Source: Lachnospiraceae bacterium (lineage in GTDB: Bacteria > Bacillota > Clostridia > Lachnospirales > Lachnospiraceae). Taken from it: 61,377 bases of DNA. Position numbers and translations under genes: made by a program. Positions 18,110 to 28,800 of the stretch are shown piece after piece (within the stretch, counting starts at the first letter, position 1; each line of letters opens with the position of its first letter). The notes under the pieces were generated by a model. That model was not told where the DNA came from. It was given only the letters and a program-made list of their open reading frames with translations, and did no database searches. The stretch is from assembly GCA_910575605.1 (NCBI GenBank), contig CAJTEW010000019.1, positions 1-61,377 of the forward strand. Reading direction: 5' to 3'.

Positions 18110-18676
18110 TTGACAGGTATTATCGTAGTATTTCCGAACAAGGATAATGCAGTCGGAATTCGCAATCTTCTTATGCGGAGCGGCCTGACAGTCACCGGAG
18201 TATGTACCTCAGGAGCACAGGCAATAAATTTTGCCGATGCGTTAGAGGAAGGGATTGTAATCTGCGGCTATAAGCTCAAGGATATGATGTACACAGAGCT
18301 TCGGGAATATCTTCCAGACAGCTTCGGGCTTCTTTTGGTTGCCTCTAAGAGTAAATGGGACGAAGGGCTGCCAGAGGGAACTGCAGGGCTTTCTATGCCG
18401 ATAAAGGCCCGGGATCTTATAGATACGCTTCAGATGTTATTAGAAAATATGGAACGGCGCAGAAAGAACCGGCGAAAAGAGAAGACAGCAAGAAGCCTAA
18501 GACAGCAGGAAACTGTAAGGCAGGCGAAGACCCTTCTGACGGAAAGAAACCATATGTCCGAGGAGGAGGCTCACAGGTATCTGCAGAAAAGCAGTATGGA
18601 CAGCGGCAGGAATATGCTGGAGACGGCTCAAATGATATTAACAATGATAGAGAAAGGTAACGGTGAATACAGATGA
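18110..18676 (+). CDS. ANTAR-domain response regulator (RNA-binding antiterminator)
   Basis: A 188-aa protein starting with TTG at 18110 behind AGGAGGTG. The N-terminal 115 residues form a receiver-like fold with several phosphorylation-site residues not obvious. A basic linker (about 120-135) follows, then a C-terminal three-helix ANTAR domain ([18 protein letters not shown]...). ANTAR proteins bind paired hexaloop hairpins and block termination. Its position just after glnA, whose leader contains an intrinsic terminator, suggests it controls that leader. The stop overlaps the dapF start (ATGA), so it is co-transcribed with lysine-synthesis genes. Confidence 0.85.
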   Translation: MTGIIVVFPNKDNAVGIRNLLMRSGLTVTGVCTSGAQAINFADALEEGIVICGYKLKDMMYTELREYLPDSFGLLLVASKSKWDEGLPEGTAGLSMPIKARDLIDTLQMLLENMERRRKNRRKEKTARSLRQQETVRQAKTLLTERNHMSEEEAHRYLQKSSMDSGRNMLETAQMILTMIEKGNGEYR

Positions 18677-19524
18677 AATTTACAAAAATGCACGGATTGG
18701 GAAACGATTATATTTATGTAAACTGTCTGGAGGAAAGAATAGAAAACCCTCCGGCGGTGGCGAGATTTGTAAGCGACAGGCACTTTGGCATAGGCTCGGA
18801 CGGGCTGATTCTGATAAATCCATCTGAGAAAGCAGATTTTGAGATGGAAATGTATAATACAGACGGCTCAAGGAGTGAGATGTGTGGAAATGGTATACGC
18901 TGTGTGGCGAAGTATGTCTATGACTATGGGCTTACGGATAAGACAAGCATTTCTGTGGAAACACTGGGTGGAATCAAATATCTCGAACTGACAGTAAAGA
19001 ACGCAAAAGCAGAGCTTGTGAAGGTTGATATGGGAAAGCCGGAGCTTACGGCGGAAAAGATTCCCATTGAGACAACACATCCACTTCATAAGGTCATTGA
19101 TGAGCCTATTGATGTAAATGGAGCGGCTTACCGTATGACAGGTGTTTCTATGGGAAATCCCCATGCAGTTGTTTTTGTGGAGGATGTGAAGGGACTGGAA
19201 ATAGAAAAAATCGGTCCGGGGTTTGAAAATCATAAAAGATTTCCTCATAGAGTTAATACAGAGTTTACCAGGGTGATTGACAGAAAGACTGTAGAAATGC
19301 GTGTGTGGGAGCGGGGGGCAGGAGAGACAATGGCCTGCGGTACCGGAGCATGTGCAGTGGCAGCGGCCTGTATTTTAAACGGCCTGACAGAAAACCAGGT
19401 GACAGTGAGACTTCCTGGAGGAGAGCTTCAGATTGAGTGGGACAGAGAAAGGGACAGAATCTATATGACAGGACCTGCTGTAACTGTATTTGACGGTGAG
19501 ATACATTTACCGGACATGAAATAG
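18673..19524 (+). CDS. dapF: diaminopimelate epimerase
   Basis: A 283-aa enzyme converting LL- to meso-diaminopimelate for lysine and peptidoglycan. The two catalytic cysteines are visible: MCGNGIRC near residue 71 and ACGTGAC near 222. The N-terminal MHGLGNDY motif is intact. It overlaps the ANTAR gene by 4 nt and is followed 43 bp later by dapL, the preceding step, so the two form a lysine module. Confidence 0.95.
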   Translation: MKFTKMHGLGNDYIYVNCLEERIENPPAVARFVSDRHFGIGSDGLILINPSEKADFEMEMYNTDGSRSEMCGNGIRCVAKYVYDYGLTDKTSISVETLGGIKYLELTVKNAKAELVKVDMGKPELTAEKIPIETTHPLHKVIDEPIDVNGAAYRMTGVSMGNPHAVVFVEDVKGLEIEKIGPGFENHKRFPHRVNTEFTRVIDRKTVEMRVWERGAGETMACGTGACAVAAACILNGLTENQVTVRLPGGELQIEWDRERDRIYMTGPAVTVFDGEIHLPDMK

Positions 19525-19567
19525 GCAGGCCCTTTATGTCAGAATAAAAGAGAAGGGAGAGAGAAAA

Positions 19568-20782
19568 ATGTTTAAAATAAATGAAGATTATTTAAAACTG
19601 CCAGGGAGTTATTTGTTTTCCACGATCGGAAAAAAGGTGGCGGCCTTTCAGGCAGCAAATCCTGATAAAAATATAATAAGACTTGGAATCGGCGACGTGA
19701 CGCAGCCCCTTGTACCTGCCATCATCGAAAGTCTGCACAGCGCAGTAGAGGAAATGGCTCATGCCGAAACATTCCGCGGGTATGCACCAGATTTGGGCTA
19801 TGAATTTTTAAGAAGCGCTATGGCAAAAAACGATTATCAGGACAGAGGATGTGATATCCAGGCGGATGAGATATTTATTTCCGATGGGGCTAAGGGAGAC
19901 TCTGGCAATATCCAGGAGATTTTCGCAAGGGATAATAAAATTGCGGTGTGTGATCCAGTTTATCCGGTTTATGTGGATACAAATGTCATGGCAGGCCGTA
20001 CGGGAATCTATGATGAGAGGACAGAAACCTGGAGCAAAGTTATCTATCTGCCGTGTACAAAGGAGACAAATTTTGTACCAGAGCTTCCGAAGGAAACACC
20101 AGATATTATCTACCTGTGCTTCCCGAATAATCCCACAGGCTCCACAATTTCGAAGACGCAGCTTCAGGAATGGGTGGATTATGCGAATAAAAACAAGGCA
20201 GTCATTATCTATGATGCGGCCTATGAGGCGTATATTTCTGAAAAGGATGTTCCTCACAGCATATATGAGTGCCAGGGGGCAAGATTCTGTGCCATTGAGC
20301 TTCGCAGCTTTTCAAAAAATGCAGGCTTCACAGGGGTGCGCCTCGGTGCAGCAGTCATTCCAAAGGATGTAAAGGCCGGGGATGTGATGCTTCATTCTCT
20401 GTGGGCGAGACGCCATGGGACGAAATATAACGGAGCGCCATATATTGTACAAAAGGCGGGCGAGGCGGTTTATTCAGAGTCAGGAAAAAAACAGCTAAAG
20501 GAGCAGGTTGCTTATTATATGAGAAATGCGAGGGCTATCTGTGAAGGATTAAGGGAGGCGGGATACAATGTGTCCGGCGGTGTCAACGCACCGTATATCT
20601 GGCTTGAGACACCGAAGAGAATGACTTCATGGGATTTCTTTGATTATCTACTTGATAAGGCTGGCGTTGTCGGAACGCCAGGCTCCGGATTTGGGCCGGG
20701 CGGGGAAGGATATTTCCGGCTCACTGCATTTGGATCTTATGAAAATACGGCGGCGGCTATTGAGAGGATTAAAAAGATATAA
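19568..20782 (+). CDS. dapL: LL-diaminopimelate aminotransferase
   Basis: A 404-aa fold-type I PLP aminotransferase of the DapL family, making LL-diaminopimelate directly from tetrahydrodipicolinate. The PLP lysine lies in SFSKNAGFTGVRLG near residue 249. FPNNPTG and the N-terminal YLKLPGSYLFSTIG are family hallmarks. Neighbouring dapF supports the role. The DapL route is common in Lachnospiraceae and bypasses succinylated intermediates. AGGGAGAG precedes the start. Confidence 0.95.
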   Translation: MFKINEDYLKLPGSYLFSTIGKKVAAFQAANPDKNIIRLGIGDVTQPLVPAIIESLHSAVEEMAHAETFRGYAPDLGYEFLRSAMAKNDYQDRGCDIQADEIFISDGAKGDSGNIQEIFARDNKIAVCDPVYPVYVDTNVMAGRTGIYDERTETWSKVIYLPCTKETNFVPELPKETPDIIYLCFPNNPTGSTISKTQLQEWVDYANKNKAVIIYDAAYEAYISEKDVPHSIYECQGARFCAIELRSFSKNAGFTGVRLGAAVIPKDVKAGDVMLHSLWARRHGTKYNGAPYIVQKAGEAVYSESGKKQLKEQVAYYMRNARAICEGLREAGYNVSGGVNAPYIWLETPKRMTSWDFFDYLLDKAGVVGTPGSGFGPGGEGYFRLTAFGSYENTAAAIERIKKI

Positions 20783-20883
20783 TTTATTTTCTGGTTTATT
20801 CGTTTAAAAATGTCCGAATATATTTTCGGCTGCTATATTTGTAGAAGCTAATTTTTGAAAAATAATAATTGGGAGAGAGAATA

Positions 20884-22494
20884 ATGGAACTGACATGGAG
20901 TGGAATAGAAAATAAAGAGGAATGGGAAAAAGCAGGTATCATGCTTCCGGGGTATGATATAAAAGCTCTTGCGCAGAAAACAAAAAAAACGCCTGGATGG
21001 GTACACTTTGGAATTGGTAACATTTTCCGTATTTTTCTGGGAGGCATTGCGGATACTCTACTGGAACAAAAGGAAATGGACAGGGGAATTACCTGTGTGG
21101 AAACATTTGATACTGATGTAGTAGACATGATTTATCATCCATATAATAATCTGGTTCTTAGTGTGATTCTTCACGGAGATGGAAGACAGGACAAAAAGGT
21201 ACTTGGTTCACTTACGGAAGCTTTGAAAGCGCAGCATGAGCACCCGGCAGCATGGGAGAGATTAAAAGAGATTTTCCGTGCAGAAAGCCTTCAGATGGTC
21301 TCCTTTACCATTACGGAAAAAGGGTATGCATTAAAAAATGCAGATGATACATTTTTCCCCTTCGTGGAGAAGGATATTGAAAACGGTCCTGAAAAAGCAG
21401 TTTGCGCTATGGCTGTTGTGACTGCAATGCTTTTAGAGCGTTATCAGAATGTAGGAGCGCCTCTTGCACTGGTATCTATGGATAATTGTTCTAAAAACGG
21501 AAAAAAGTTAAGAGAATCGGTTCTTATGATGGCAGCTGAGTGGGAAAAGCGTGGATTCGTAGATGACGGATTTATATCTTATATAAGTGATGAAACAAAA
21601 GTTTCTTTCCCATGGACTATGATTGATAAGATTACACCACGACCGGCAGAAAAGATTGCAGAGGAGCTTGAGACGGCAGGAATAAAGAATATGCAGCCTA
21701 TGATTACTTCAAAAAGAACGTATATTGCTCCTTTTGTCAATGCCGAAGCTCCCCAGTATCTGGTGATTGAGGATAATTTTCCCAATGGCCGTCCGCCTCT
21801 TGAAAAGGCGGGGGTCTATATGACAGACAGGGATACAGTGAACAAGACTGAGGGAATGAAGGTGACTGTGTGCCTTAATCCGATTCATACGGCACTTGGC
21901 CCTTATGGATGTCTGCTGGGATATGATTTGTTTTCTGATGAGATGAAGGATCCGGATATGCTTAAGCTGGCAGAAACTGTAGGATATCAGGAAGGCATGG
22001 AGGTAGTTCCGGATCCAGGAATTATCTCTCCCCAAGCATTTTTAGATGAATGTATAAAAGAAAGATTCCCGAATCCTTATCTTGGCGATACATGTCTGCG
22101 TCTCTGCACGGACTCCTCCCAGGGACTGGGTGTGCGTTTCGGGGTTACAATAAAGTCCTATGTGGAAAAATATGGAGACGCGAAGAAATTAACGGGAATT
22201 CCGCTGGCAATCGCCGGATGGCTTCGCTATCTGCTTGGTGTGGATGACAAGGGCGTGTCCTATGAGCTGGCTCCGGATCCCATGTCAGAGGAAATGCAGA
22301 AACAGCTTTCCACAATTGTGATAGGAGAGCCGTCAAGCTTCACAGACCAGCTAAAATGGATTCTTTCCAATGAAAATGTATTTTTCATCAATCTTTATGA
22401 GGCCGGAATCGGTACTTTGATTGAAGAGATTTTCAGAGAAGAAATTAAGAGCTTCGGGGCAGTGAGAGAGACGGTTCAGAAATATCTTGAGTAA
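20884..22494 (+). CDS. mannitol dehydrogenase family NAD-dependent polyol/aldonate oxidoreductase
   Basis: A 536-aa long-chain dehydrogenase with Mannitol_dh N- and C-terminal domains: VHFGIGNIFRIF (nucleotide-binding region near residue 37), VSMDNCSKNGKKL near 195, and DKITPRP near 240. This group includes fructuronate reductase, tagaturonate reductase and mannitol 2-dehydrogenase; no neighbour settles the substrate. The start at 20884 follows GGGAGAGAG. A terminator follows. The frame is intact. Confidence 0.82.
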   Translation: MELTWSGIENKEEWEKAGIMLPGYDIKALAQKTKKTPGWVHFGIGNIFRIFLGGIADTLLEQKEMDRGITCVETFDTDVVDMIYHPYNNLVLSVILHGDGRQDKKVLGSLTEALKAQHEHPAAWERLKEIFRAESLQMVSFTITEKGYALKNADDTFFPFVEKDIENGPEKAVCAMAVVTAMLLERYQNVGAPLALVSMDNCSKNGKKLRESVLMMAAEWEKRGFVDDGFISYISDETKVSFPWTMIDKITPRPAEKIAEELETAGIKNMQPMITSKRTYIAPFVNAEAPQYLVIEDNFPNGRPPLEKAGVYMTDRDTVNKTEGMKVTVCLNPIHTALGPYGCLLGYDLFSDEMKDPDMLKLAETVGYQEGMEVVPDPGIISPQAFLDECIKERFPNPYLGDTCLRLCTDSSQGLGVRFGVTIKSYVEKYGDAKKLTGIPLAIAGWLRYLLGVDDKGVSYELAPDPMSEEMQKQLSTIVIGEPSSFTDQLKWILSNENVFFINLYEAGIGTLIEEIFREEIKSFGAVRETVQKYLE

Positions 22495-22528
22495 GTGCAG
22501 AACTTGTATTGAATAGAAATAAGCGAAA

Positions 22529-22555
22529 AGGGGCTGTCTGACAGCCCCTGATTTT
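22529..22555 (+). terminator. intrinsic terminator
   Basis: AGGGGCTGT...ACAGCCCCT hairpin followed by GATTTTAG, 35 bp after the dehydrogenase stop. Confidence 0.8.
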
Positions 22556-22581
22556 AGATGGGATTAATTGTAATATTAGGA

Positions 22582-23010
22582 TTATATTTTTTTATCAACT
22601 AAAGCTATCATGACTTCAGATTTGCTCCCGCACTTTATTTCAATTCTGTCAAGGGACGCAGCCAGAGAAGAAGTAGGATTATTTGTTATTAAAAGCGCAG
22701 TAATATCTTCATATAGAATTTGCTTTTTGATCAGGCCAAATGCAATGAGCAGTGTTTCGCTTTGCAGCTCCACAAAATTGTGAAATGTAATGGGAATACA
22801 GAATATTTCTACAGCAGCAAGTGACAGCAAAGTAATAATCAATGCAGTGATATTTGGAACGATAAATGCACTTGCAATGATCATAGGTAACAGCAGTATG
22901 GCTGTGCCTAAAATTATCCCATAGAACCACCAGGACACCTTTCCCTTGAATTTTACAGGTTTCGGTTTGTTTTGTTCCTGGTATTTAAAGTCATTTATAT
23001 CGTGTTTCAT
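22582..23010 (-). CDS. small membrane protein with a bacterial PH-like domain (bPH/DUF1200-like)
   Basis: A 142-aa protein with a cytosolic basic N-terminus, two transmembrane helices (about residues 28-48 and 53-75) and a C-terminal beta-rich domain (FGLIKKQILYEDITAL, then SLDRIEIKCG). The latter resembles the membrane-anchored bPH_4 domain. Function is unknown. Its ATG overlaps the upstream kinase-like gene stop (ATGA), so the two are translationally coupled. The C-terminus ends earlier than usual for the family. Confidence 0.6.
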   Translation of the reverse strand: MKHDINDFKYQEQNKPKPVKFKGKVSWWFYGIILGTAILLLPMIIASAFIVPNITALIITLLSLAAVEIFCIPITFHNFVELQSETLLIAFGLIKKQILYEDITALLITNNPTSSLAASLDRIEIKCGSKSEVMIALVDKKI

Positions 23011-23522
23011 TTGGCTGCCCTTTCTGTATCCCCGGATATAGATTTCAAATAATCATCGGGTTCCTTTCGTGTCCTGAAAATAACAATATCCTTCTCTTCC
23101 TGATATTTTTTCAGCAGGTCATATATTTCCGGAAGCTGCTTTTTGGGAAAATCAATAATCCACTGCCTGAATTCCTCATCAAATTCTGATTCAATCCAAG
23201 GCAGATCCTCCCGCTTTTTTCCGATCCGGGATTTTGCACCGGAAAGGCAGACCTCCAGCGGAAAATCTAGCAGAAAGACTGTATCACATTCTTTTAGCCG
23301 CGTTTCAAGGGTACGCTGGTAATTCCCATCGATAATCCATGTATCCTTTTGGATGATTTCATTAAGGTTCGCGTCAAATGTTTCTCTGGAAATATTAGTT
23401 CCATCTGGTTTATGCCATAACATATCCAGATAATACAAGGGAATACCTGCAGCGTTGCTTAATTTTCGTGCAAATGTGCTTTTTCCCGATCCGGGACTTC
23501 CGATAATGATTATTTTTAACAT
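23007..23522 (-). CDS. P-loop kinase-like ATPase (adenylate kinase/topology-modulator type)
   Basis: A 171-aa protein with Walker A GSPGSGKST at residues 8-16 and a DGNYQ motif near 66, the pattern of the FlaR/topology-modulation and adenylate-kinase-like proteins that phosphorylate small molecules or nucleotides. The start at 23522 has GGAG 8 nt upstream. It is co-transcribed with the bPH-like protein. The true substrate cannot be inferred. Confidence 0.72.
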   Translation of the reverse strand: MLKIIIIGSPGSGKSTFARKLSNAAGIPLYYLDMLWHKPDGTNISRETFDANLNEIIQKDTWIIDGNYQRTLETRLKECDTVFLLDFPLEVCLSGAKSRIGKKREDLPWIESEFDEEFRQWIIDFPKKQLPEIYDLLKKYQEEKDIVIFRTRKEPDDYLKSISGDTERAAK

Positions 23523-23627
23523 AACATGCTCCAATCATTGACTATACAGAATATTTTTACACTATCATATATTTCAGCATTATTCAAGTGATACGGCGTA
23601 GGATTCTCTGACCTGTACCGATTTTAC

Positions 23628-23656
23628 TTGAACCTTAGGAGGTATAGTGGTATATT
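23628..23656 (+). promoter_or_regulatory. promoter upstream of the hairpin and Wadjet operon
   Basis: TTGAAC (23628-23633), a 17-nt spacer and TATATT (23651-23656). Transcription would begin near 23663 and run into a terminator-like hairpin at 23718-23757 before jetA. Confidence 0.6.
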
Positions 23657-23662
23657 ATGATA

Positions 23663-23757
23663 AAGGGAAAACAGAGTAGAGGATTACCCTGAAGGATGAA
23701 TTACTACCTTTATGGGCAGCCGTTAACTATTCACAGTAGTTGGCGGCTATTTCTTTT
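23663..23757 (+). ncRNA. putative ~95-nt small RNA or attenuated leader ahead of jetA
   Basis: The segment starts at the promoter above and ends in a long G-U-rich stem (14-nt arms at 23718-23731 and 23735-23748) followed by TTTCTTTTT. There is no reading frame longer than about ten codons. It could be a free-standing sRNA, for instance the antitoxin RNA of a type I holin-like toxin locus, which such sequences resemble. Alternatively it is a leader that attenuates the jet operon. A second small hairpin (TTACCCTT...AAGGGTAA) lies at about 23762-23785. Confidence 0.4.
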
Positions 23758-23820
23758 TCCTTACCCTTTGTATGTTAAGGGTAAAAAACGCTAAGATATA
23801 AAAACAAGGAGAATACCATC

Positions 23821-25182
23821 ATGCAGCTGCGCCGTGAAATCCCGAACGCCTTCTGGACTTTGTTCCGGTCGGTGAACCGGGATGCCTACATAGAAGCATT
23901 GCTTGCGATTAATGAAGAATATCAGTACAGTAATTATTTTCTGACAAGAGAGATGTGTGTTCAGGTGCTGGCTGATCTAAATGCAAAAAAACAAATCGAG
24001 TTAAAGCGTGAGGAGTATGAGACAGATTTTGACATGCTGGAGACGCCTTCGTCACGTATGCTGGGGCTGCTTCTTAAGATGGGGTGGCTGAAACGCGTGG
24101 AGGATTATAATACCCTTGTGACAAATATTGTCATTCCTGATTATGCCGCGGTTTTTATCGATGCCTTTGAGAAACTGAGCTTAGAGGATGCGGAGGAGAC
24201 AGAAATTTATATTCAGAATGTCTACGCCACACTTTTCTCATTTAAAAACGATCCAAGGGTGAATCTCAGTATGCTCCGCACGGCTCTTGTAAACACAAGG
24301 AAGCTTAATAAAGCGCTGCAGGATATGCTTCATAACATGGACAAGTTTTTCGGAAGGCTTCTTGCCCAGAAGACCTACGGGGAGCTTTTAAGAGAGCATT
24401 TGGAAGGGTATGTGGAAGAGATAGTAAGAAAGAAATACCATATCCTTAAGACATCGGATAATTTTTACATTTATAAAACAGATATAAAAAAAGTCTTGCG
24501 TGAAATGCGGGAAAATGAGGAGTGGATTGATATGGTTCGGGAACGTTCCCGTATGACGGGGGATACGAAGGAAGACGTGCTGGAGCTTCTGGATTTGATT
24601 GAAAGGGGCTTTGATGATATTGAGCACCGCATTTCTAATATGGATAAGGAGCATACGAAGTATGTCCGCGCCACAGTAACAAGGATGAATTATCTCTTAA
24701 GCAGTGAGACGGATACGAAGGGGCTTGTTGTAAAGCTTCTGAACCAGATCTCGAAAAGTAAGGATATAGACGACAGGATACGGGCAGTAGGCGCCCGGAT
24801 GAATTTGTCTTACCTTGAAATCCTGTCTGAAAAATCTCTATATAAACGAAGAAAAGGGAGAAAGGATTTCATCAGCCAGATGGCGGAGGACGAGACCCAG
24901 GAAGATTTAAACCGGGAGGACGTCTTAAGGCTTAACCGGATACAGAGCCGTTTCAGCAGAAAGCAGATTGAGGAATTTATCGAGAGCCATATGGCAGGAG
25001 AGGTGATGGATGCCGGAGAGATTTCCTTTGACAGTACAGAGGATTTTGAAAAGCTGATTCTTGCCTATGACTACAGCACGAAGATGAACAGTAAATATAC
25101 AGTGGTTTCAGAGGAGACGGAGATGGTGGAAAAGGATGGATACCGTTATCCGGCCCTTAAGTTTATAAGGAGGGCATTATGA
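23821..25182 (+). CDS. jetA: Wadjet anti-plasmid system protein JetA
   Basis: A 453-aa, mostly helical protein corresponding to the kleisin-like JetA subunit (DUF5716-type in this Wadjet subtype). It begins with the conserved RREIPNAFWTLFRSVNRDAY. A winged-helix-like region follows (about residues 35-110), then long helices. JetA bridges the JetC motor heads in an SMC-like complex. It is first in a tightly packed four-gene operon and overlaps jetB by 4 nt. AAGGAG precedes the start. Subtype assignment (type II-like) is my inference from JetA sequence style. Confidence 0.85.
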   Translation: MQLRREIPNAFWTLFRSVNRDAYIEALLAINEEYQYSNYFLTREMCVQVLADLNAKKQIELKREEYETDFDMLETPSSRMLGLLLKMGWLKRVEDYNTLVTNIVIPDYAAVFIDAFEKLSLEDAEETEIYIQNVYATLFSFKNDPRVNLSMLRTALVNTRKLNKALQDMLHNMDKFFGRLLAQKTYGELLREHLEGYVEEIVRKKYHILKTSDNFYIYKTDIKKVLREMRENEEWIDMVRERSRMTGDTKEDVLELLDLIERGFDDIEHRISNMDKEHTKYVRATVTRMNYLLSSETDTKGLVVKLLNQISKSKDIDDRIRAVGARMNLSYLEILSEKSLYKRRKGRKDFISQMAEDETQEDLNREDVLRLNRIQSRFSRKQIEEFIESHMAGEVMDAGEISFDSTEDFEKLILAYDYSTKMNSKYTVVSEETEMVEKDGYRYPALKFIRRAL

Positions 25183-25823
25183 ACGAATATTATAAGGAGC
25201 TTACTCAGGAAGAGCAGGAGTCCCTGTCCGAAGTGATTCAGCTTCTGTACCGCCAGACCTTTCTTCTGGAGCGGAAATACGAGAAACGCTCCGGACGGTT
25301 TCAGTATAGAAAGGAATATCGTGTGTGCAGTAAGCATATGGAGTTTTTGAAGGAATATTTTGCGGTAGCAGGAATCACATTAAAGGAAAATGTCCATATG
25401 GGTGTGATCTATATACAGGGAGAGACGCTGTGGGGAGAAAAGCTTCCAAGGCTTGCTACCATTTATCTGCTGATATTAAAGCTTATTTATGATGAGCAGA
25501 TGGCCCAGGCATCGACAAGTGTACAGGTGGTGACCACGCTGGGAGCCATAAGCGGCAAAGCAGGAGATTTCCGCGTGCTGTCGGGTATTCCCTCCCAGGC
25601 AGAATTAAGACGCACCATCGCGCTTCTTAGAAAATATCAGATTATTGAGCCTTTGGACGTGCTGGAGGAATTAGGAGATCAGACGAGGCTTGTCATTTAC
25701 CCGTCTGTCCATGCAGTGCTCTTGGGAGATGATATTAAGAAACTGTTGGAAACATTCAGCGAGGAGGAAAACATTGGAGAAGAAACAGGCCTTTCGGGCG
25801 CTCTCGAAGATATGCCTGAATAA
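25179..25823 (+). CDS. jetB: Wadjet system protein JetB (DUF4194)
   Basis: A 214-aa DUF4194 protein, the KITE/MukE-like subunit of Wadjet. Two winged-helix-type regions are suggested at about residues 1-90 and 110-190. AAGGAGGG lies before the ATG at 25179. It overlaps jetA by 4 nt and jetC by about 50 nt, which enforces coupled expression. In the complex it should bind JetA and DNA. The assignment rests on size, sequence character and position in an otherwise canonical operon. Confidence 0.85.
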   Translation: MNEYYKELTQEEQESLSEVIQLLYRQTFLLERKYEKRSGRFQYRKEYRVCSKHMEFLKEYFAVAGITLKENVHMGVIYIQGETLWGEKLPRLATIYLLILKLIYDEQMAQASTSVQVVTTLGAISGKAGDFRVLSGIPSQAELRRTIALLRKYQIIEPLDVLEELGDQTRLVIYPSVHAVLLGDDIKKLLETFSEEENIGEETGLSGALEDMPE

Positions 25824-28800
25824 CTGGCACTATATAGATAAGAAGATACTTTCTTTAAATGAAGGGATTAACTTTTTTACAGGACATTCCGGAAGCGGAA
25901 AGTCCACGGTTATCGACGCCATGCAGATTGTCCTGTATGCCAATACAGACGGGCGGAGGTTCTTTAATAAAGCGGCGGCAGATGACTCGGACCGCACCTT
26001 AATCGAATATTTAAGAGGCATGGTAAATATCAGCGAGAACAATGAATCCCAGTATTTAAGAAATCAGAATTTTTCCAGTACCATTGTGCTGGAATTTCAA
26101 AATACGGTTACCATGGAGCGTCAGTGTGTGGGTGTTGTGTTTGACGTGGAGACGGCGCAAGGAGAGATCAGCCGGCTGTTTTTCTGGCACATGGGAGGTC
26201 TTCTCGTTAACCAATACCGTACAGGAAAGCGGTGTCTTACGACTATGGAGATAAGAGAATACCTGCAGAGGAATTTTACAGCAGAAAGATTCTACTGCGG
26301 CCCCAGCAATGAGAGGTTCAGAAGACAGCTTTATGACGTGTATCTGGGCGGGCTTGACGGGGAGAAATTTCCCCGCCTGTTTAAACGTGCCATTCCATTC
26401 CGCATGAATATCAAGCTGGAGGATTTTGTAAAGGAATATATCTGCATGGAGCAGGACATTCATATTGAGGATTTGCAGGAAAGTGTGCTGCAGTACGGCC
26501 GGATGCAGAGTAAGATTGAAGAGACGCTTGCGGAGATCGGGCGTCTCAACGAAATCCGGGCGGCATATGAGGAGTACCGGGAGGCAGAAAGAAGTAAAGA
26601 GGCGTGTGATTACCAGATCAGACGTCTGGAGATGCTGCAGTCAGAGGCAAAAAGCCTGGGACTTAAGAATAAGATTACAGAGCGCGGCGAGGACATAAGG
26701 CAGCAGGAGGCAGTGCTTCATAAACTTACCGGGGAGCAGGAGCTTTTGCAGAAGGAGTATGAAGAGCTGCTTATCCGTATTGCAAACAGCGGGTATTCCG
26801 GTATGGAACAGGAGCTTTTGGCATTAAATGAGACTTTGGAGCGTCTTGAGGGCAGCAAGTCCAGATGGAAAAAGACGGCAGAGCGGTTAAAGGAGTGGAA
26901 GAAAACCGATATTGCATCCAATCAGATTATTTGGGACGTGGAGAAATTTGACGCGGGAACGATTACGGAAGGGGAGCTTACAAGGCTTCAGGAAACCTTT
27001 CAGGAGATTCATGAAGATTTGGAGGAGGAGCGCCGGGAGGCAGACAGTGAGCTTCGGGCTGTGAAAAAGGAAGAGAAGGAAGCAAGAGAGGAATTAAAGG
27101 AGCTGAGGCAGGGAAAGAAGGCTTATCCAAGAGAGCTTGAGGAGGCAAGATATGAGCTTAGGAATCGGCTCCGCGAGCGGTGCGGTGCCTTTGTAAATGT
27201 GCAGATTCTGGCGGATCTTCTGGATATCCGGGAAGAGAGGTGGAGAAATGCTGTTGAAGGTTATCTTGGAGGAAACAAGCTGCTTCTTGTTGTAGAGCCG
27301 AAATATGCAAAGGATGCTATGGAAATTTACCAGGAAATGGATAGAAAAAAATTTAACCGGGCGGCAGTGCTGGATTCAGAGAAGGTACTGGCAGAAAAGC
27401 ATCCGGTGCGGGAGGGGGCGCTGGCCGAAGAGGTTATCGCCGGAGAACCCCATGTGCGCTCTTATATTGATTTTGTGCTGGGAAATGTTATGAAATGCGA
27501 GAACATGAATGAGCTTCGCAAGTATCGGATCGGAGTTATGCCGGATTGTATGCTGTATCATAATTTCCGTCTGCAGCATATGAACCCAGAATACTATACA
27601 AGGCGCGCATATATCGGAGAGATGAGTATGCGACAGCGTATCTTAAGGCTGGAGGAACGGTGCCGGACTCTCCAGGAAAAGAGGCTTCCCCTTCAGGAGA
27701 TGTTGGAGGAGATACGAAAGACCATGCAGCTTGAAACACTCTCCCAGCCGGCAGCTGACTATATGCAGCAGCTAAACGACATGGAGCAGATACCCGGAAA
27801 GACGCGGAGGAAAAAGCAGCTGACAGAAAAGATGAAGAAGCTGAAAGCAGAGACGGTAGACGCGCTGGAGAAGGACAAGAGAGAACTTGCTGCAAAGCAG
27901 GCAGAAAAGGCCGGACAGATTGACAGAGAGAGGAAGGCAGTCTGGAGTAATCAAAGTGATATTCAGAAGTTTAAGGAGGAGCTGGTGGCGGTAGAGGGAC
28001 AGCTTAAGGACCAGCATATAAGCTTTGAAGAATTTAAAAAGAAGCTTTTGAAAGAAGCGGATTCGGGGAAAGCCGGGACAGAGGATGCGCCTTCTAAGCT
28101 CAGGGAGTATGAAGCACAGTTTATCCAGTATTTGAACAGCAGGCGCTCCGAGAATTATGATTATCTGAAGCGTCAGAAGATGAGTGAGAGCTATCCCCTT
28201 AAGGAGACGGAGGATGCAAAATACCAGAGGCTTGTAGGCATCCGGAGCGAGTATATCCGAAATTATCCTGACCGCTCGTTTTCTACCGTAATCAAAGACA
28301 ATATTCCTTATGATAAATTAATGGAAAGCCTTCAGTGCGACAAGCTCAACACCTACCGCGAGACGGCGAAGGAGCAGGCTCAGTCGGCAGTAGAGCATTT
28401 CAAGGATGACTTTATCTTTAAGATACGAAGCGCCATAAGGGAAGCCTATCAGCGCAGAGATGAGCTCAACCGTGTGATCAGTAGGATGGATTTCGGCAAA
28501 GACAAATACCAGTTTGTTATCACAAAAAATAAAGGAGCGGATGGGAAATATTATAAGATGTTCATGGATGACTCCCTGAATATCCAGCCCTCACAGCTTA
28601 CGAACCATATGGACAACCAGCTCAATATGTTCACTATGGAGCATGAGGATCAGTATGGGGAAATGATGAATGAGCTTATCGGCATTTTTATTCCTCCCGA
28701 GAACGCCACAAAGGAGGAGCTTGACGAGGCAAGGCGTAATATGGACAAATATGCGGATTACCGCACTTACCTCTCCTTTGATATGCAGCAGATTGTAAAG

